Shown here piece by piece: positions 13,196-24,609 of a stretch of 64,000 bases of DNA. How positions within the stretch are numbered: the first letter of the stretch is position 1; every line of letters starts with the position of its first letter. The notes under the pieces were generated by a model that was not told the origin of the DNA, made no database searches, and saw only the letters and a list, made by a program, of their open reading frames with translations. This stretch comes from Armillaria gallica (taxonomy: Eukaryota > Basidiomycota > Agaricomycetes > Agaricales > Physalacriaceae). The translations under genes were made by a program, and so were the position numbers. Location of the stretch: contig JBANDB010000004.1 of NCBI GenBank assembly GCA_037576215.1, positions 1,860,001-1,924,000 of the forward strand, written 5' to 3'.

Positions 13196-14010
13196 CGTCT
13201 TAAGACGTGCTAACACAAGCTGTTTTTTTGTTTTTGTAGTGTTAGTTATGACAATGTTATCGGTTTGAGTGTGTACATGTTAGGCTATCTTAAGAGCCGT
13301 TATGCTGGATGTCGTATGTGTAGCAGAACTGAATGTCTTAAGATGTACCCTTGTTCCATGTCACGACCTCAAACCAGAAGATTCCATTGATTTCACTGCT
13401 CAGCCTGCTGGTATTGTTCTGATCTTAAGACCCAGTGGTAGGTCTCTGTCTTGAGATGGATGTACAATCAAAAGCTAACTGCAGTCAGATCTCGTTTCGT
13501 CTTCATTGGCGTGTGGCGATCCGTAAATTTCACAGCATGTGTACAGAGTTGAGGATACCTCAAGATGGGATGAAGGTAAACCAGAGGTATATCTGATGCT
13601 TACTGTTCTGTCTGTGCCTCAGTGGTATACCGTCAAGCCGTTTTATCTATGAGACATGACACTTGAGATTGTAAGGTTGATCTTGAGACTGATTGCACAT
13701 GTACGATAGGCATCATTCTAGTTCGTTGGAGGAAATCGGCATATTGATTGTCGAATGGCACACTTGACGAGGTGTTTCAAAACCTTATATGAGTTGTTTG
13801 TCTTGAGTTATGGACTTAGTTGTTATGTATTATTTGAAATATTGGTTTCATATGTGCATATGACGATTGCCTTCGTCATGAATAATTATGAATTTAAAGT
13901 AGGCTCATGAAGGCCCAGGCCTGTGTGACGGGGTGAGGTAGCTGGGGAAATACTAGGAAATACTCCGAGCAACGAGCGGCGAGTTCTGGCAGAGTTCTGG
14001 ACCCTGGTCA
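13196..14010 (+). repeat. Partial copy of the 24.6-27.7 kb palindrome arm
   Basis: Matches the inner part of the left palindrome arm (about 25365-26240) in direct orientation and the right arm in inverse orientation. It shares the T-rich run followed by GTAG, the CAATGTTATCGGTTTG segment, the CACTGCTCAGCCTGCTGGTA segment and the end segment with ATACTCCGAG. It has diverged by many substitutions and small indels. No open frame is conserved between the copies here. Confidence 0.8.
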
Positions 14011-14643
14011 GGCGGTAAAGGTCCGGTCGCCCACTGTAGGCTACTGTAGACCGTTGGGGCTACTTGTTCTTGTTTTTTGTTTTTCATTCGAAAGCACTGG
14101 AGACCACCTACTTGTTCCACATACAATGCTATATAGCATGTGGTGACATGTCATGTCACCACATCTAATATGACCTAGAATGTGGTACTCAAAAAAAGAG
14201 TCAGGAACCGGCACCGGCGCCGCGAGCCACATCCAAAGATCTGATCTAATCCAAAAGCAAAATTTCCACAGATCATAAAAAGAAAGAGACTGGGGTAGAT
14301 AATCATAGATTGCCCCCTGTAATGCACACTCCACTGCTCTTTTAGACCTTCCATCGTTTCACCCCTTATCTGCTGGGATAAACTTGCAACTGATGGATAT
14401 GCTTAACACCTGCGATTCCAGCATTTTTATCATGGCATTGGGTCTTATGGACTCGTACTCAAACTCTTGGGGCAGAAATCTTCAAGACGACATAAGAATT
14501 TTACAGGGAGTTGCATAATAACTAAATCCTATGTACTAGGAATGGTACGCACCACTCTACAGACAGTGGTAGCTGTGCTTAATTACAGTTGCATACATAA
14601 TAAAACAAGCTAGGAACGTAGATGTAACTTGGACAACTTGATA

Positions 14644-17600
14644 TCAAGAAATAGACGACATCTCTTCAAACCATGTTTCTAGTGCAGGATCCATTGCGTA
14701 GCCATCTGCAGGATCCATCCCAATCCCTACAATGTCGGCAGAGACTTGGTCGTGCATAAAGGATGTTGTTTCAATAACATGGTTGCATATCGCAGGTTGC
14801 TGAAGATGCAGCTGTGGACAGCCCTGCACGTTGCTGATACTGGAACCAAATGGGATTTGCAGGGGAGCGTCAAGAGCATCAAGCAGAGAGGCACCTTCCA
14901 CCCCACTGAAGTCGAAGGAAACACGTCCTGGTGAGGGAAACAGAGAATAGCCTTGCATAGGACTCACAATGGCTTTGAAGGTATCAGTGTCTGCTGTATC
15001 GGATAACTATTAGCAATATATATCATGTTGGAAATATTCGACTTCACCCCATCCATCATTATTCAGTGAAGGGAGAAACAGGTTGTAATTGTGTTGATGG
15101 TCCACCCCCCCTGAATTGCACAAATCGAAATCTCCGTTAGGGTCCATGCGGCAAGAAAAATCTGAAGAATACGTCAATTGAAAAGAAGTGAGTATAATCT
15201 GAGAGGGAAAGGCTGACCATTTGCATAGCTTTGCGATAACACGGGGTCAAAAAACGGATTTTCACAATTCCACAGGCCGTCTGCAGCAAAGTGATGGCCT
15301 TCTGTTTTTTGAATGACAGGAAAGCATTTTGGAAATTCACCACCTGCGACCTCCCCCATGAAAACTCCTTCTTCTATCCTATCCTTCACGGGGTGGGGAT
15401 ATGAATGCCTGTCATTTATGGAATAGCCAACCGTTTCGTCTTCAGCATCTCTTAGATCCCTTAGCGCATGTTGCCCTCCATTGTAGTCGTTCTCAGCCGG
15501 CAAAGGCCATCTGCCTTCGCCTTCATCTCCATTACAGGATCCATTGAGACTGCCGCCATCATCTTTGGTCCAAAGGTCCTCATTCTCCTCCATCAGTGAA
15601 TGCTGATCTTCTTGGTCCTCATCCATTGACACCCTATGAGTGGCCTCATCCTCGTCTTTTGAATCATCTTGAGTCAGCATCACCTGAGTAAAAAATACTC
15701 TTAACCCACCTTCGATCAGCTCGTTTGATGTTGTCCCCCCATTGACGACTTCAAGGCGCGCTATTATAGATCTCACTTCAGGCTACCGGCGGAGATTGTC
15801 AGTAGGCTCTCCAATAGCAATGGGTCACATACATGCAGAAAGGCGGCTCTTCCCCCATACATGGCAGCAGACTCAAAGAGGCACTCAGCAGATTTGAGCC
15901 TTGTCATTGCCTCCTGGTGGATGATGGAATCCGATACCTTTTCTGCCACAAGATAAACCACGACCTAGAATTGATGTAAATAATTACCTAATTACCATAC
16001 TATACATCGATACACACTGTAGCCGAACAGACATGCAACCAATAGTCCCAAACGCGGGCAAGAGGTGCTGGAAATTGATCGAACAGAATTTTAGCTGAGG
16101 AGATCAAGTCTCAAGCATTACAATAAGCGGAGGTATACGAAAGGGAATATCCGCTCTGTGTTGGCATGGCAGGGGACTCGAGCAGTACATGCTCAAAAAA
16201 ATGCATATGTAGATAGACTGCGGCTGTAATCGAAGGAGTTTTTTATAAAAACATTGCCATTGCAACGTGAAGAATGGCTGCACCTAGTTGGATATAGTTT
16301 CGGGGGAGCCAAAATGCTAGGTTTTCATGCAATTGTCCGCCCTTGGGACAATCTCCCTGGGAACATTTGGGCAGTCTCTGCTTCTGCAAACGATGAGAAA
16401 GTCTAAGAACGGCGTTGTATTTTGGCCAACGCTCCTCATTGTTCTGAATAATAGGAATGAGATGATCAAAAGTAAAGGTTGCCTTCCAAAGGTGGACTGG
16501 CGCAGGAATGAGCTGGAGTTCTTCGGATAGGAAGAAAGCTCACAGTCGAAATTTCCCTCATTTTGTTGCAACGCATTGCATTCCATAGGGACAAGCGGTG
16601 GATATGACATTGCGAGACTCTGTGCAAGCTACCATGAGGGACGAAGATCAAATGCTGAGATAGAAAAGACACAAGCCTGCAAGGCATCCGCGACGATGAT
16701 ATCTTCTAGCAAGGTTCTGGCTCTGGCCATCTCCTTTTCAGAGCAGTGGGTGTCATGGGCTATATCTTTTATATTCAGCGAAATCGGTCTGAGGGCCAAA
16801 GGACTTACTGATGGATATCTGTGAAAGGTAATGAACGAGACCACTGATCGGAAGAAAGTGACTCACCTCCAGTGCGGCACTTCTTGATTTTTGCAATCGA
16901 TCAGTATTCTCGCCTGTGGTATTGCCCTCACAGAGTGCTAGTAAGGCACAGGCCTGTGTATACATAACTGATTTCGTTCCATTATAGGCATTGAGCGTGG
17001 CTTCCGACAGCTGACAGTAATCAGTACTCTGGGAGATAACACACGCTTTCTGGCCTGCAGGATCTGAAAGAGCACCCAAAGAGAGAACGGCGAAAAGAAG
17101 TGAGAGTTCATCGACCCTTCCCTCCAATTTTGGCAAGCCTTGATCATACCACCCAGGGAGGAGTTCCGTCATCACCTGCTGGGCACTCGCAGCGCCAAAC
17201 AACCAAGGGGCAAGATCAGAATATGCCTGACAGAGCCTGCAGGATTCTCTGTAGATGGGAAGCTGTTTTGCCAGTTCAGTGGTATCGATAGGCGAAATGG
17301 CAATCACGGAGGATGAGGAGAGAACCTAAAAACCAAGTTTCAAAGGCATGGAGGTCCGTGTTTCACAGAACAGGAGACATACAAATGGTAATTGCTGGAG
17401 AAAAATCTCAATGATGTGAATGATGTGCAGAACAAGGGATGTACCTGAAGAGCCTCTGAGGCTACACGCTGACCGGGAGACTTAAAGTTTGGGCCATTGA
17501 CCACATCCTCCTCGTGTGAGTTTCTCGCCCGTGTTTTAGTTTTGGGAGTGACCCTTCGACACTTGTCTGCCAATCCATGTCTTTGGCAGCTAAAAAAATA

Positions 17601-17758
17601 TGAGAGGGGTATACGTGCGGTAAAACAAGACCATGATACCTCAAACAAGGATTGTTGATATCGCATTTCGTCTTAGTCAGATGGCAAGATATGCAAGCAG
17701 CTCCAAGTATTCTCCCATTGCTATATGTGGTTTTTGGGTTCTTTTTGAGGGTTGGCAT
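14644..17758 (-). CDS. Zn(II)2Cys6 fungal transcription factor
   Basis: A nuclear DNA-binding regulator by family. The Zn2Cys6 cluster is split by an intron: exon 1 (17758-17640) gives C22, C25, C32 and C38, and after a 50-bp intron (17590-17639) exon 2 (17589-17445) gives C41 and C50, spacing C-x2-C-x6-C-x5-C-x2-C-x8-C. After intron 17326-17444 comes the all-helical middle part (VLSSSSVIAISP...) of the Fungal_trans type, including the SEKEMARARTL stretch and, after another intron, SLAMSYPPLVP, a typical position in this domain. The C-terminal part (15776-14644) is acidic, rich in Asp/Glu/Asn, and suits an activation region. The start is the Met directly before the basic Zn-cluster arm; an upstream in-frame Met exists. 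Target genes are unknown. It is convergent with nothing and lies tail-away from PCF11. Confidence 0.85.
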
Positions 17759-17908
17759 GTCGTGGCTCACCTCGCAAACGGTAGGAGCTGTGTAACAGCA
17801 CCCTTGGACACCCCACTTGTGCAACACAAAGATGCAAATAAGTGCACAAGTGCTACTTATATCAGGGGGTGAAAGAATCAATCAAAATTAGGCATTCACA
17901 AACCATAG

Positions 17909-18202
17909 TTAACGTGTGAAGAATTTTGGAATGTGGTTGAGTTCTAAATGGCAAGAAACATTCGATAGTATCCCCTTCATCGTCCGCCGGCCCAATGACC
18001 GAAGATGATTGCGGAGGACTTTCTGATCATGGAGGACCAGCATCTCGCCTTCGTGTACTTGATAAGTGCTGGACGACCAAAATGGGCGAAAATGAGGTGT
18101 CGCTTGAATGGCTGGGAGTCTTGCGCTCAAGTTGAAAGCTATACCAAAAACGGCGGTCTTCATTCTCCAAGAAGTATGCCGAAGAGTTCGGGCCAACTTC
18201 AT
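17909..18202 (-). CDS. Possible small protein gene (97 codons)
   Basis: A single open frame from Met at 18202 to a stop at 17909, basic and with a plausible mitochondrial-type N-terminus (Lys/Arg/Ser/Thr-rich, few acids). It lies between the transcription factor and PCF11 and would fire divergently from PCF11 across a 265-bp gap. An overlapping plus-strand frame of 120 codons exists, so chance openness is possible. No family recognised. Confidence 0.3.
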   Translation of the reverse strand: MKLARTLRHTSWRMKTAVFGIAFNLSARLPAIQATPHFRPFWSSSTYQVHEGEMLVLHDQKVLRNHLRSLGRRTMKGILSNVSCHLELNHIPKFFTR

Positions 18203-18467
18203 TATGGAAGTAAGAGCCTGGGGACCGCGAGGAATGGCATATGCACTGGGCCGGCTTCATCAGGCTTTACTTCCGTCCTCTTGAAGGCCGCAGAGTCTGG
18301 GCCGATGTATATTTTAATAGAAAAGATAAGATCTAAGATCAAATATCGATCCCCTTATTATAAATAAACCGAGCCAATGTCATGGTCACCCTCTATCATC
18401 ACTGTTCATAGCTATTGCATTTGCGCCTTTTTCATGAAAGGGATCGAATTTGTTCATAGTTCGATCC

Positions 18468-20728
18468 ATGTCACTCTACCAGCAAGGTTACTACGCGCAC
18501 CCTGCCAACTCCGCACCTGCTTTCTCTCCCCCAGTTGTTGGGTACAACGGGCCAGCAGCATATCCTTCTACTTCGCTATCTCTGTCCTCGCCAATTCACC
18601 ATCATGACCCAGCATCTTTTCGCAGGGAATTCACAAATTATCTTGCTGAACTGTCATTCAATTCTTGTCCAATCATCCAGGGCCTTGCTACAGTCGCACG
18701 TGACCACACCTGCTTCACAGATGTCGTCGTCGAATGCATTGAGAACCATATTCGAGGGGTGAGTCTTTCTTTTGCCATTATTGCTAGAGTATATTTATTA
18801 CTATAGATTCTGTCACAAATTTTGTTTTTCTTGTTTCTCGCGTCTGCAGATGGCTGATTAACTGACTATCTGGCAGGCGCCTCCACGGATGAAGCTCCCG
18901 GCCTTTTATCTCCTCGATATGATCTCCAAGAATATTTACAATCCCTATGCTCATCTCTTTGCCGCCTTTGTAGCTCCATTGTTCCTGAGAACATATGGTG
19001 AAGTTGATGCACTGACTCGTAGCAAGATGGAAGAGCTCATTCTCACTTGGAGAACTGGATCTCCTTTGGGCACAGAACTGTTTAGCTTATCTTTGCAGGC
19101 CTCGATGGAGCGTGGAATGTGGGGCGGTGGCACTAGAAGTGGCGGGTCACATTTCCATGTCCAGCGCAAACGTCGCAAGACTAAAGCAAAGATTCAGTCC
19201 ACGAGTTTCCGCCGTTTGGATCAAGTAACGACATCGCAAGTCTTGAGCGAACTGGAATTCAATTCTTGCCAGAAAGAGTGTGCGCAGCAAGCAAACGCCC
19301 ACGATCCCGTCAATCAACAATATATTCAAGAAGTAGGTATCCTATCAGTCCTTTCCTCAGTCCAGAATCTGTGCTTACAGCTGTTGATGGCTTCTGAAGC
19401 TTGCTAAAACTGGTACCTCTCAGCAAAATGTTCACCAAATCCTCGGTCAATTGCAGGTCTCCGGTCAAAGCACGAGTCCTCCCAGACCTCTGGTTACCCA
19501 ATGGCCTGTCCAAATTGGACTCATTCAGTCATATTCTCCATCGATTGCACCACCAGGACCTGTAGATGTAATATCTGCTTTTCCTTCATTCGACATAGCG
19601 GAACCCAAGTCAACTTGTGTGGCCCATACAAATGTAGCTCCTGCAACCTATGCCGACCTTCTATCATCCCTAGTCAAAGCTGGTGTCATTTCCAGTGCAG
19701 ATACGCCACTAATAGCCGAAGAAGATAGGCCAGATTCCGATGATACCCAGTGCCAAATAGAGTGCTTGTATCGAGACTCGATCCTTGCATTTGACATTCA
19801 GCTAAGTACGAGCGGGATAACCAAGTAAGCCTGTCATGAAAGAATAGCTATGTGATCACTCATTCTGTCTTTAGAACACATTCGCCCATTCCCGACCTCT
19901 TGTACTCGAAGCTGCCCCTACAATGTAAACAATGTGGTATCCGCTTTTCCGATACCCCCGCAGGAAAAGATTCCATGCAGGAGCATCTCGATATGCATTT
20001 CAGTCAGAATCGAAAAGCAAATCAGAAATTGGGCCAGGGCTGCAGTAGAAGCTGGTTTGTTGCAATGGAGGTCCGTATTTTATGATCGTGACAATGCTCC
20101 CAAATGGACTTACTATTGCTCTTAGGATTGGATACATATAAATGATATTAAGGAAAAGGATTGTGATGCAACCAGACATTTGAACCCTAAGGCTGCAGCT
20201 GCAGCTGAGAGAATTCAGCGGGAAGCGGAACTACAACAGCTATTTGTTGTTGTACCTCTTGGGCATGAGTCGGAATTGATTTCTTGTCCGATCTGTAAGG
20301 AGTCTCTAAAATCAGAGTTTTTGGAGGACGACGAGGAGTGGGTGTGGAAGAACGCTCTGACTGAGGATGGCAGGGTACTAAGTTCTATCAATTCTTATCT
20401 CTTCAAGCCATGAGCTGACTGCGCATTGCTTTATTAGGTGTACCATGCCACCTGCCATGCAGAAACACTTACCTCCAATAGTCTTGCAGTGAGGTTACGC
20501 GCTGAGCTGGGAGCTCATTTGCGCAGTTGTTCCTGGACTCTTGGAGCAAGAGCTTGGCTGTCGACGCCACTAGCACCATCAATGGCTAAAATGTCCCCTA
20601 GTCCTACTCCCTGGTCGAAACTCTCGAGTTCAAAGCGTAAGTTAGACGATACACTTTCGGCAACAGGCAGCACAAGGCCCCAGCTCCAGAGATCTCCACC
20701 TCTGAAGAGACTTGTACCACGCAGATAA
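18468..20728 (+). CDS. PCF11: Pcf11-type cleavage/polyadenylation factor subunit
   Basis: Subunit of the nuclear mRNA 3'-end cleavage machinery (CF IA in yeast, CF IIm in animals); its CID binds the phosphorylated RNA polymerase II C-terminal domain and it promotes termination. Six exons: 18468-18758, 18877-19332, 19400-19824, 19875-20070, 20126-20374 and 20438-20728. They sum to 1908 nt, a 635-residue protein, close to the yeast length. The CID spans about residues 48-165, with SFNSCPIIQGL and KLPAFYLLDMISKNIYNPY at the exon 1/2 join. A first zinc finger (C-K-Q-C...H-L-D-M-H-F) is followed by S-W-F-V-x4-D-W-I. The second finger (C-P-I-C...EWVWKNAL...VYHATCHAE) is the Clp1-side C-terminal module of this family. 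All joins keep frame. The upstream in-frame Met at 18450 is less likely. Expected to be single-copy and essential. Confidence 0.93.
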
Positions 20729-22076
20729 GAATATATGTTTTGTTCTTCAATATTATAATTAGTACCGTAATAAGCACGTATTTTTTGAAAATTATTTTAT
20801 CCATGAGAACCTTCTGCATTTAGTACAAACTACATGTGTTTCCTTAGATGATACGCTTGCAAACCATCGGAATTTTTTTTTGGCTGAGTCGCACCTGAAG
20901 GAAGGGAGACTGGGAGTGAACACTCACGTATTCATGATCTATAGGCTTAGTCTATAGCAGCATCTTTCAGACCCTTTCTCGAACATGTTTGTAGCAGCAT
21001 GGAAGCCCGGCGTTCCTTTTTGGGACCTTGTCCGGTTGTCTAAACACTAAACACATTCAAGGCTGCCACTACAAGTTGTGTCTGTAAGACTTGGGTTCCC
21101 CTCAAAAATGACGAAGTAATGAGGACATTTAGACTTTGCCAGTGTATGGTAGGATTACAGCGGAACTGTATGCGTCGATTCCCCTGGTTAGGAAGGAACC
21201 TGCCTGTCACAACACCTGCAGAATAGTCAAACATTGTAGATTCCTAACTAAGCATTTGCGTCTGGCGTCTCTCTCAGAAGGGTTGAGAAATCAGTCGTCA
21301 AAGCTGTATGTGACCGTACAATTGGGTTTTTTTTTGGCGTTTGGAGTCGATGACAATGAACTTCCTCACAGCAGAAGTATCGTGTCAGTGGGTCAGCTCA
21401 GGGCCTACTAGATAAACCATGCTCACCAGTCATCGCTTCGCCATTGGTTGTCTCAGATTCACCAGCTCAGTATTGTCCTCCAGATCCTCGTCTCTCAGGA
21501 GGACTGGCACATAGTTACATTGGACCATGATGTACTCGCACAGTGGCCCACTAAATCTTGAGGAGGGCCAGACATTCAGCTGACGAGGTATTAAATTAAC
21601 AGCCTCCTTGGGTGTTGTTACCTATCGTAAGAACATGACCAGTCAGACAAAAACTTGCTATACCGCAGTTCTGGCTAGGAATGAGTGAATCTGAAGGAAG
21701 TACCCTCCCTAGCAAATCAGTTCCTTCCTTCGTTCGAGATAGAATCGTTGACTCCTTAGCAACGCGAGCAATGTGATGGAATCTTAACAGCGTGTAACCA
21801 GTGGTCCTCGATTTGGTCACCATTAATCTGATTACAGCTGATACAAGGGAACACCGGGAACTACGATAGAAGCGAGATCAGACCATCCACCGATAGTGGT
21901 GAGGCTTGCAAGAGGGCCGAGTTTTGCATCTTCGAAGTGAGACTCCAGTTGTACAACAGGCTATGTAACATCGATCAGCTAGATGTCTACGAGAAACGAT
22001 GACAGAGGTGTATGTGAGATTCTTCGCCTCGAAGGCTGACACCATAATAGCATACATCAATCTTGGATCATCCTGG
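20729..22076. other. Intergenic, no firm gene
   Basis: An AT-rich 3' flank of PCF11 (20730-20890) is followed by short open frames on both strands (for example 21136-21411 plus, 21596-21823 minus). None has recognisable domains or a consistent splice chain. Confidence 0.4.
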
Positions 22077-22084
22077 GATGAGTC

Positions 22085-22753
22085 TAGTGTTGCCGCGACT
22101 CAGCTAGACTCAACTCGGCTAAGCTTATGCCGACTTTGGTAATTGCTCTGAGCCGAGTCGGCTTGAGTCCATAACCATGTGTCGGCTAAGCTAGACTTCA
22201 GCTGAAGTCGGCTTGAGCTCAGACTAACGAACCAAAAAGGAAATCACTAGGTTAAGATGCACTTTCCAAGGCGAGATGGCTTGTACATCCTTCCGAATCA
22301 ATACCTGATGATATATATGTGTTCATTGAACATTTAACTGGAAAATCTTTAAGGACATCTTCAATATAGCTATAAACTACAGTCCCTTCACCTTTTAGGA
22401 AAAACATCGGCTTTACCTCGGCATTTGTAAGGGCACTGATGCTCAAACTTCAGTTGTTCCGTTATATAATATTCATGCCCATTTTGAATGTCTGATTGCC
22501 TCGATATGTGTTGGAAGTGTATTTACAAAGTACAGGGTGTGAGCTTATGTGTCCTGGGGGAGAACAAAGGTCAGGAAGACGCTGGCCAAATCAGGCGCCT
22601 TCATTTGGGCTAAAGCGACTCGAGCCCGGCTTTAGCCGGCTCCTTGATGAGCTTGAGCCTAGAATGAGTCTGAGCCAATCAAGACTCAGACTTGGCTTAT
22701 TAAGACTCGGCTTGTCGGCTCAAGCGACTTCAAGCCGAGTCGTGGCATCACTA
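22085..22753. mobile_element. Non-autonomous hAT-type element (669 bp)
   Basis: Flanked by a perfect 8-bp direct repeat GATGAGTC (22077-22084 and 22754-22761). Terminal inverted repeats begin TAGTG and match in 18 of 21 positions (TAGTGTTGCCGCGACTC on the left, TAGTGATGCCACGACTC on the right). An 8-bp target duplication and a TAGNG-type end are diagnostic of the hAT superfamily. The first and last ~170 bp are packed with both orientations of a GCCGAGTC/GGCTTGAG motif, as expected for subterminal transposase-binding sites. The interior has no convincing open frame, so it would need a transposase supplied elsewhere. Confidence 0.88.
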
Positions 22754-23088
22754 GATGAGTCTCTTCCAAAGGTATCCCTCGTCACCCGTATCCCAAAACA
22801 TTGACGACAAATAATGACTGAGAGACACGTCTCACAGGTTGGAAGTCAGAGTTTTATTAAAGTTAGACAAAGAATTGTCTTACCTCCCTGTTGTCATCTG
22901 ATACAGGAACTCTGAGTGTCACATGATGTCGGATCACTGCGACTGATGTCACCGTAACATTGTGTCACCGCCCTTTTAATATACAGATTAATATAGGTTA
23001 GAAATAAATATGTTAGATATTTCCATTTTGGTACTATTTTCAAATTCTGAAATATTATTACTTTTATTGCCAATTATTCATATCATTT

Positions 23089-24230
23089 TTGTCACCAAAA
23101 CAATTATCATATTATCAGTCTTCAGACCGCTATCGGCCTTTAGACAAGCGTGATCTCTTACATCTTCAGCCTGGGTCTCATTTCGACCGCCTTCAGACGC
23201 ACCTAAGCACATCACACGGATATCACGGGATGGCAATCAACAAGTCTTTTGATCTCCGATCGAATATTCACCCGAAACCCTCGCTCAACCCTTCCTCCTC
23301 CCTCAGCTATACCGGCGGTCACCACTGCTGCTCCGCCCTACCCGGGACAATTGTTGTCGCTGGTCCAACCGTTTTCACTGTTGGCCGGCTGCACGTCTGC
23401 TTCAAAGCCCTCCTGCGCACCCTGGGCATCGTCGCCGCTAGTCCAACCGCTTCCACAGTTGGCTGCCTCTTCCTGGCTCGCGTTCTCCAGTAAGCCCCCT
23501 CATCCTACCCCCCTCGACTACATCATGCGCCCCTAGAAACCCGCTGGGACCCTTGTGCACGGAATCACCCCTGGGTCCAATGCAAGGAGCCTGGCAGCTT
23601 TCTGGGTGCGTTTGAGGTGTTTGAGGTGCCTTTTTGCTCCCTACCGGCCATGCTAACCACTGTGATTCATAGACCCTGCGCATATCCCCCCCTCCCCCCC
23701 TCGCAGCACAGGTAAGGGGGTCTGTTCATCTCCCCTCTGGGTGCTGAGCCATCCTGGAAACCTGCCGGGATCCTTGTACACGCAACCGCCCCTGGGTCCA
23801 ATGCAAGGCGCGCTCGCCGCTAGTAGGGAGGGGTGTTTTCTTGTCGCTACCAATTCTCACCACTTTCCCCAGCTTGCTTCTTATAGATCCTCCCTGCAGT
23901 CACCGCCATGCCATGGGTGCTGCGTTCTACTCGTTCCGGGCACGTATTCAACCCCACCGCACTTTGGCGCGACGCCCCCACCATCACTGACCTCCTCGTC
24001 AACCCCTCCACGCGGGCATTGGTGCCAGCTGCCTCCTTCGCATTGCCGTTGGGCTTGGAAATGCCCACTCTGCTGAAGACGACCTTGAGGAGTTAGGTGA
24101 CATCTGCACCATGCCCCAATGCTACCCGAACCCTCTGGCTGCAGCCTCCACCGGCGCTAATTCCAAGCGCTCAGCAGGCGCAGAGCAGATGATGGTGATA
24201 ATCTGGATTGGTGGCCCGCAACATGCCTCA
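23089..24230 (+). pseudogene. GC-rich possible coding remnant with internal duplications
   Basis: Base composition shifts to GC/C-rich from 23280. A plus-strand frame from 23908 reads RSTRSGHVFNPTALWR and on to about 24000; after a frame change the sequence stays open to 24233 through an acidic segment (SAEDDLEELGD). Two internal direct repeats are visible: about 76 bp apart near 23355 and 23430, and about 220 bp apart near 23536-23598 and 23756-23818. I do not recognise the family. The frame change and repeats suggest a decayed or rearranged gene, not an active one. Confidence 0.3.
23536..23818. repeat. Direct repeat pair, ~62-bp units 220 bp apart
   Basis: The unit at 23536-23598 and that at 23756-23818 share GGGTCCAATGCAAGG and most of the preceding 45 bp (about 80% identity). 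They sit in the GC-rich stretch and are not found elsewhere in the window. Confidence 0.7.
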
Positions 24231-24609
24231 TGATGGGCGAAGGCATGGGGGTATAGTACGCTACTGTAATGTAAGCCTATACCGCTGCTCGTTTGTATGC
24301 TCCTCTGCTGTTCGGCTCTATGGACTGCATAGCTATCTGGTAAAATTCTATGTAACTTTTCGTGGACTCGTTTTCCGCTGTATGGATTCACTAGCTACTG
24401 AGAGGGAGAAAAAATAAATAAGGGGCACAGAGCAGAGCAGCGACGGCTGTGGGCATGGGTCTGGTGGCGAAGGAGGCTCTATTCCGCGGCACCACAAGAA
24501 GGGGTGCAAAGCCAGGGTGAAGAAATATGAGGCAGCCTTCCAGTCGCACCCCGGAGCTCATTCGCCGGACTGCAGCCCCCATTTTTGCTCCCCTTGCTAC
24601 TGAAGCCCT

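Larger units (their letters stand above)
8246..14640. other. Repeat-rich stretch without intact genes
   Basis: Besides the elements listed separately, this stretch holds only short open frames on both strands with stops and frame changes, for example 10241-10695 (+). The short palindrome TCTTAAGA recurs (about 8359, 9610, 13200, 13290, 13338, 13424). Near 8312-8350 a hairpin (CCACCTATG...CATAGGTGG) recurs inverted near 30045-30085. I infer accumulated transposon debris. Confidence 0.55.

Noticed and set aside
18005..18367. 120-codon plus-strand frame upstream of PCF11 as a gene
   Set aside because: It overlaps the minus-strand frame at 17909-18202, has no recognisable domain, and cannot be joined to PCF11 without losing the frame.
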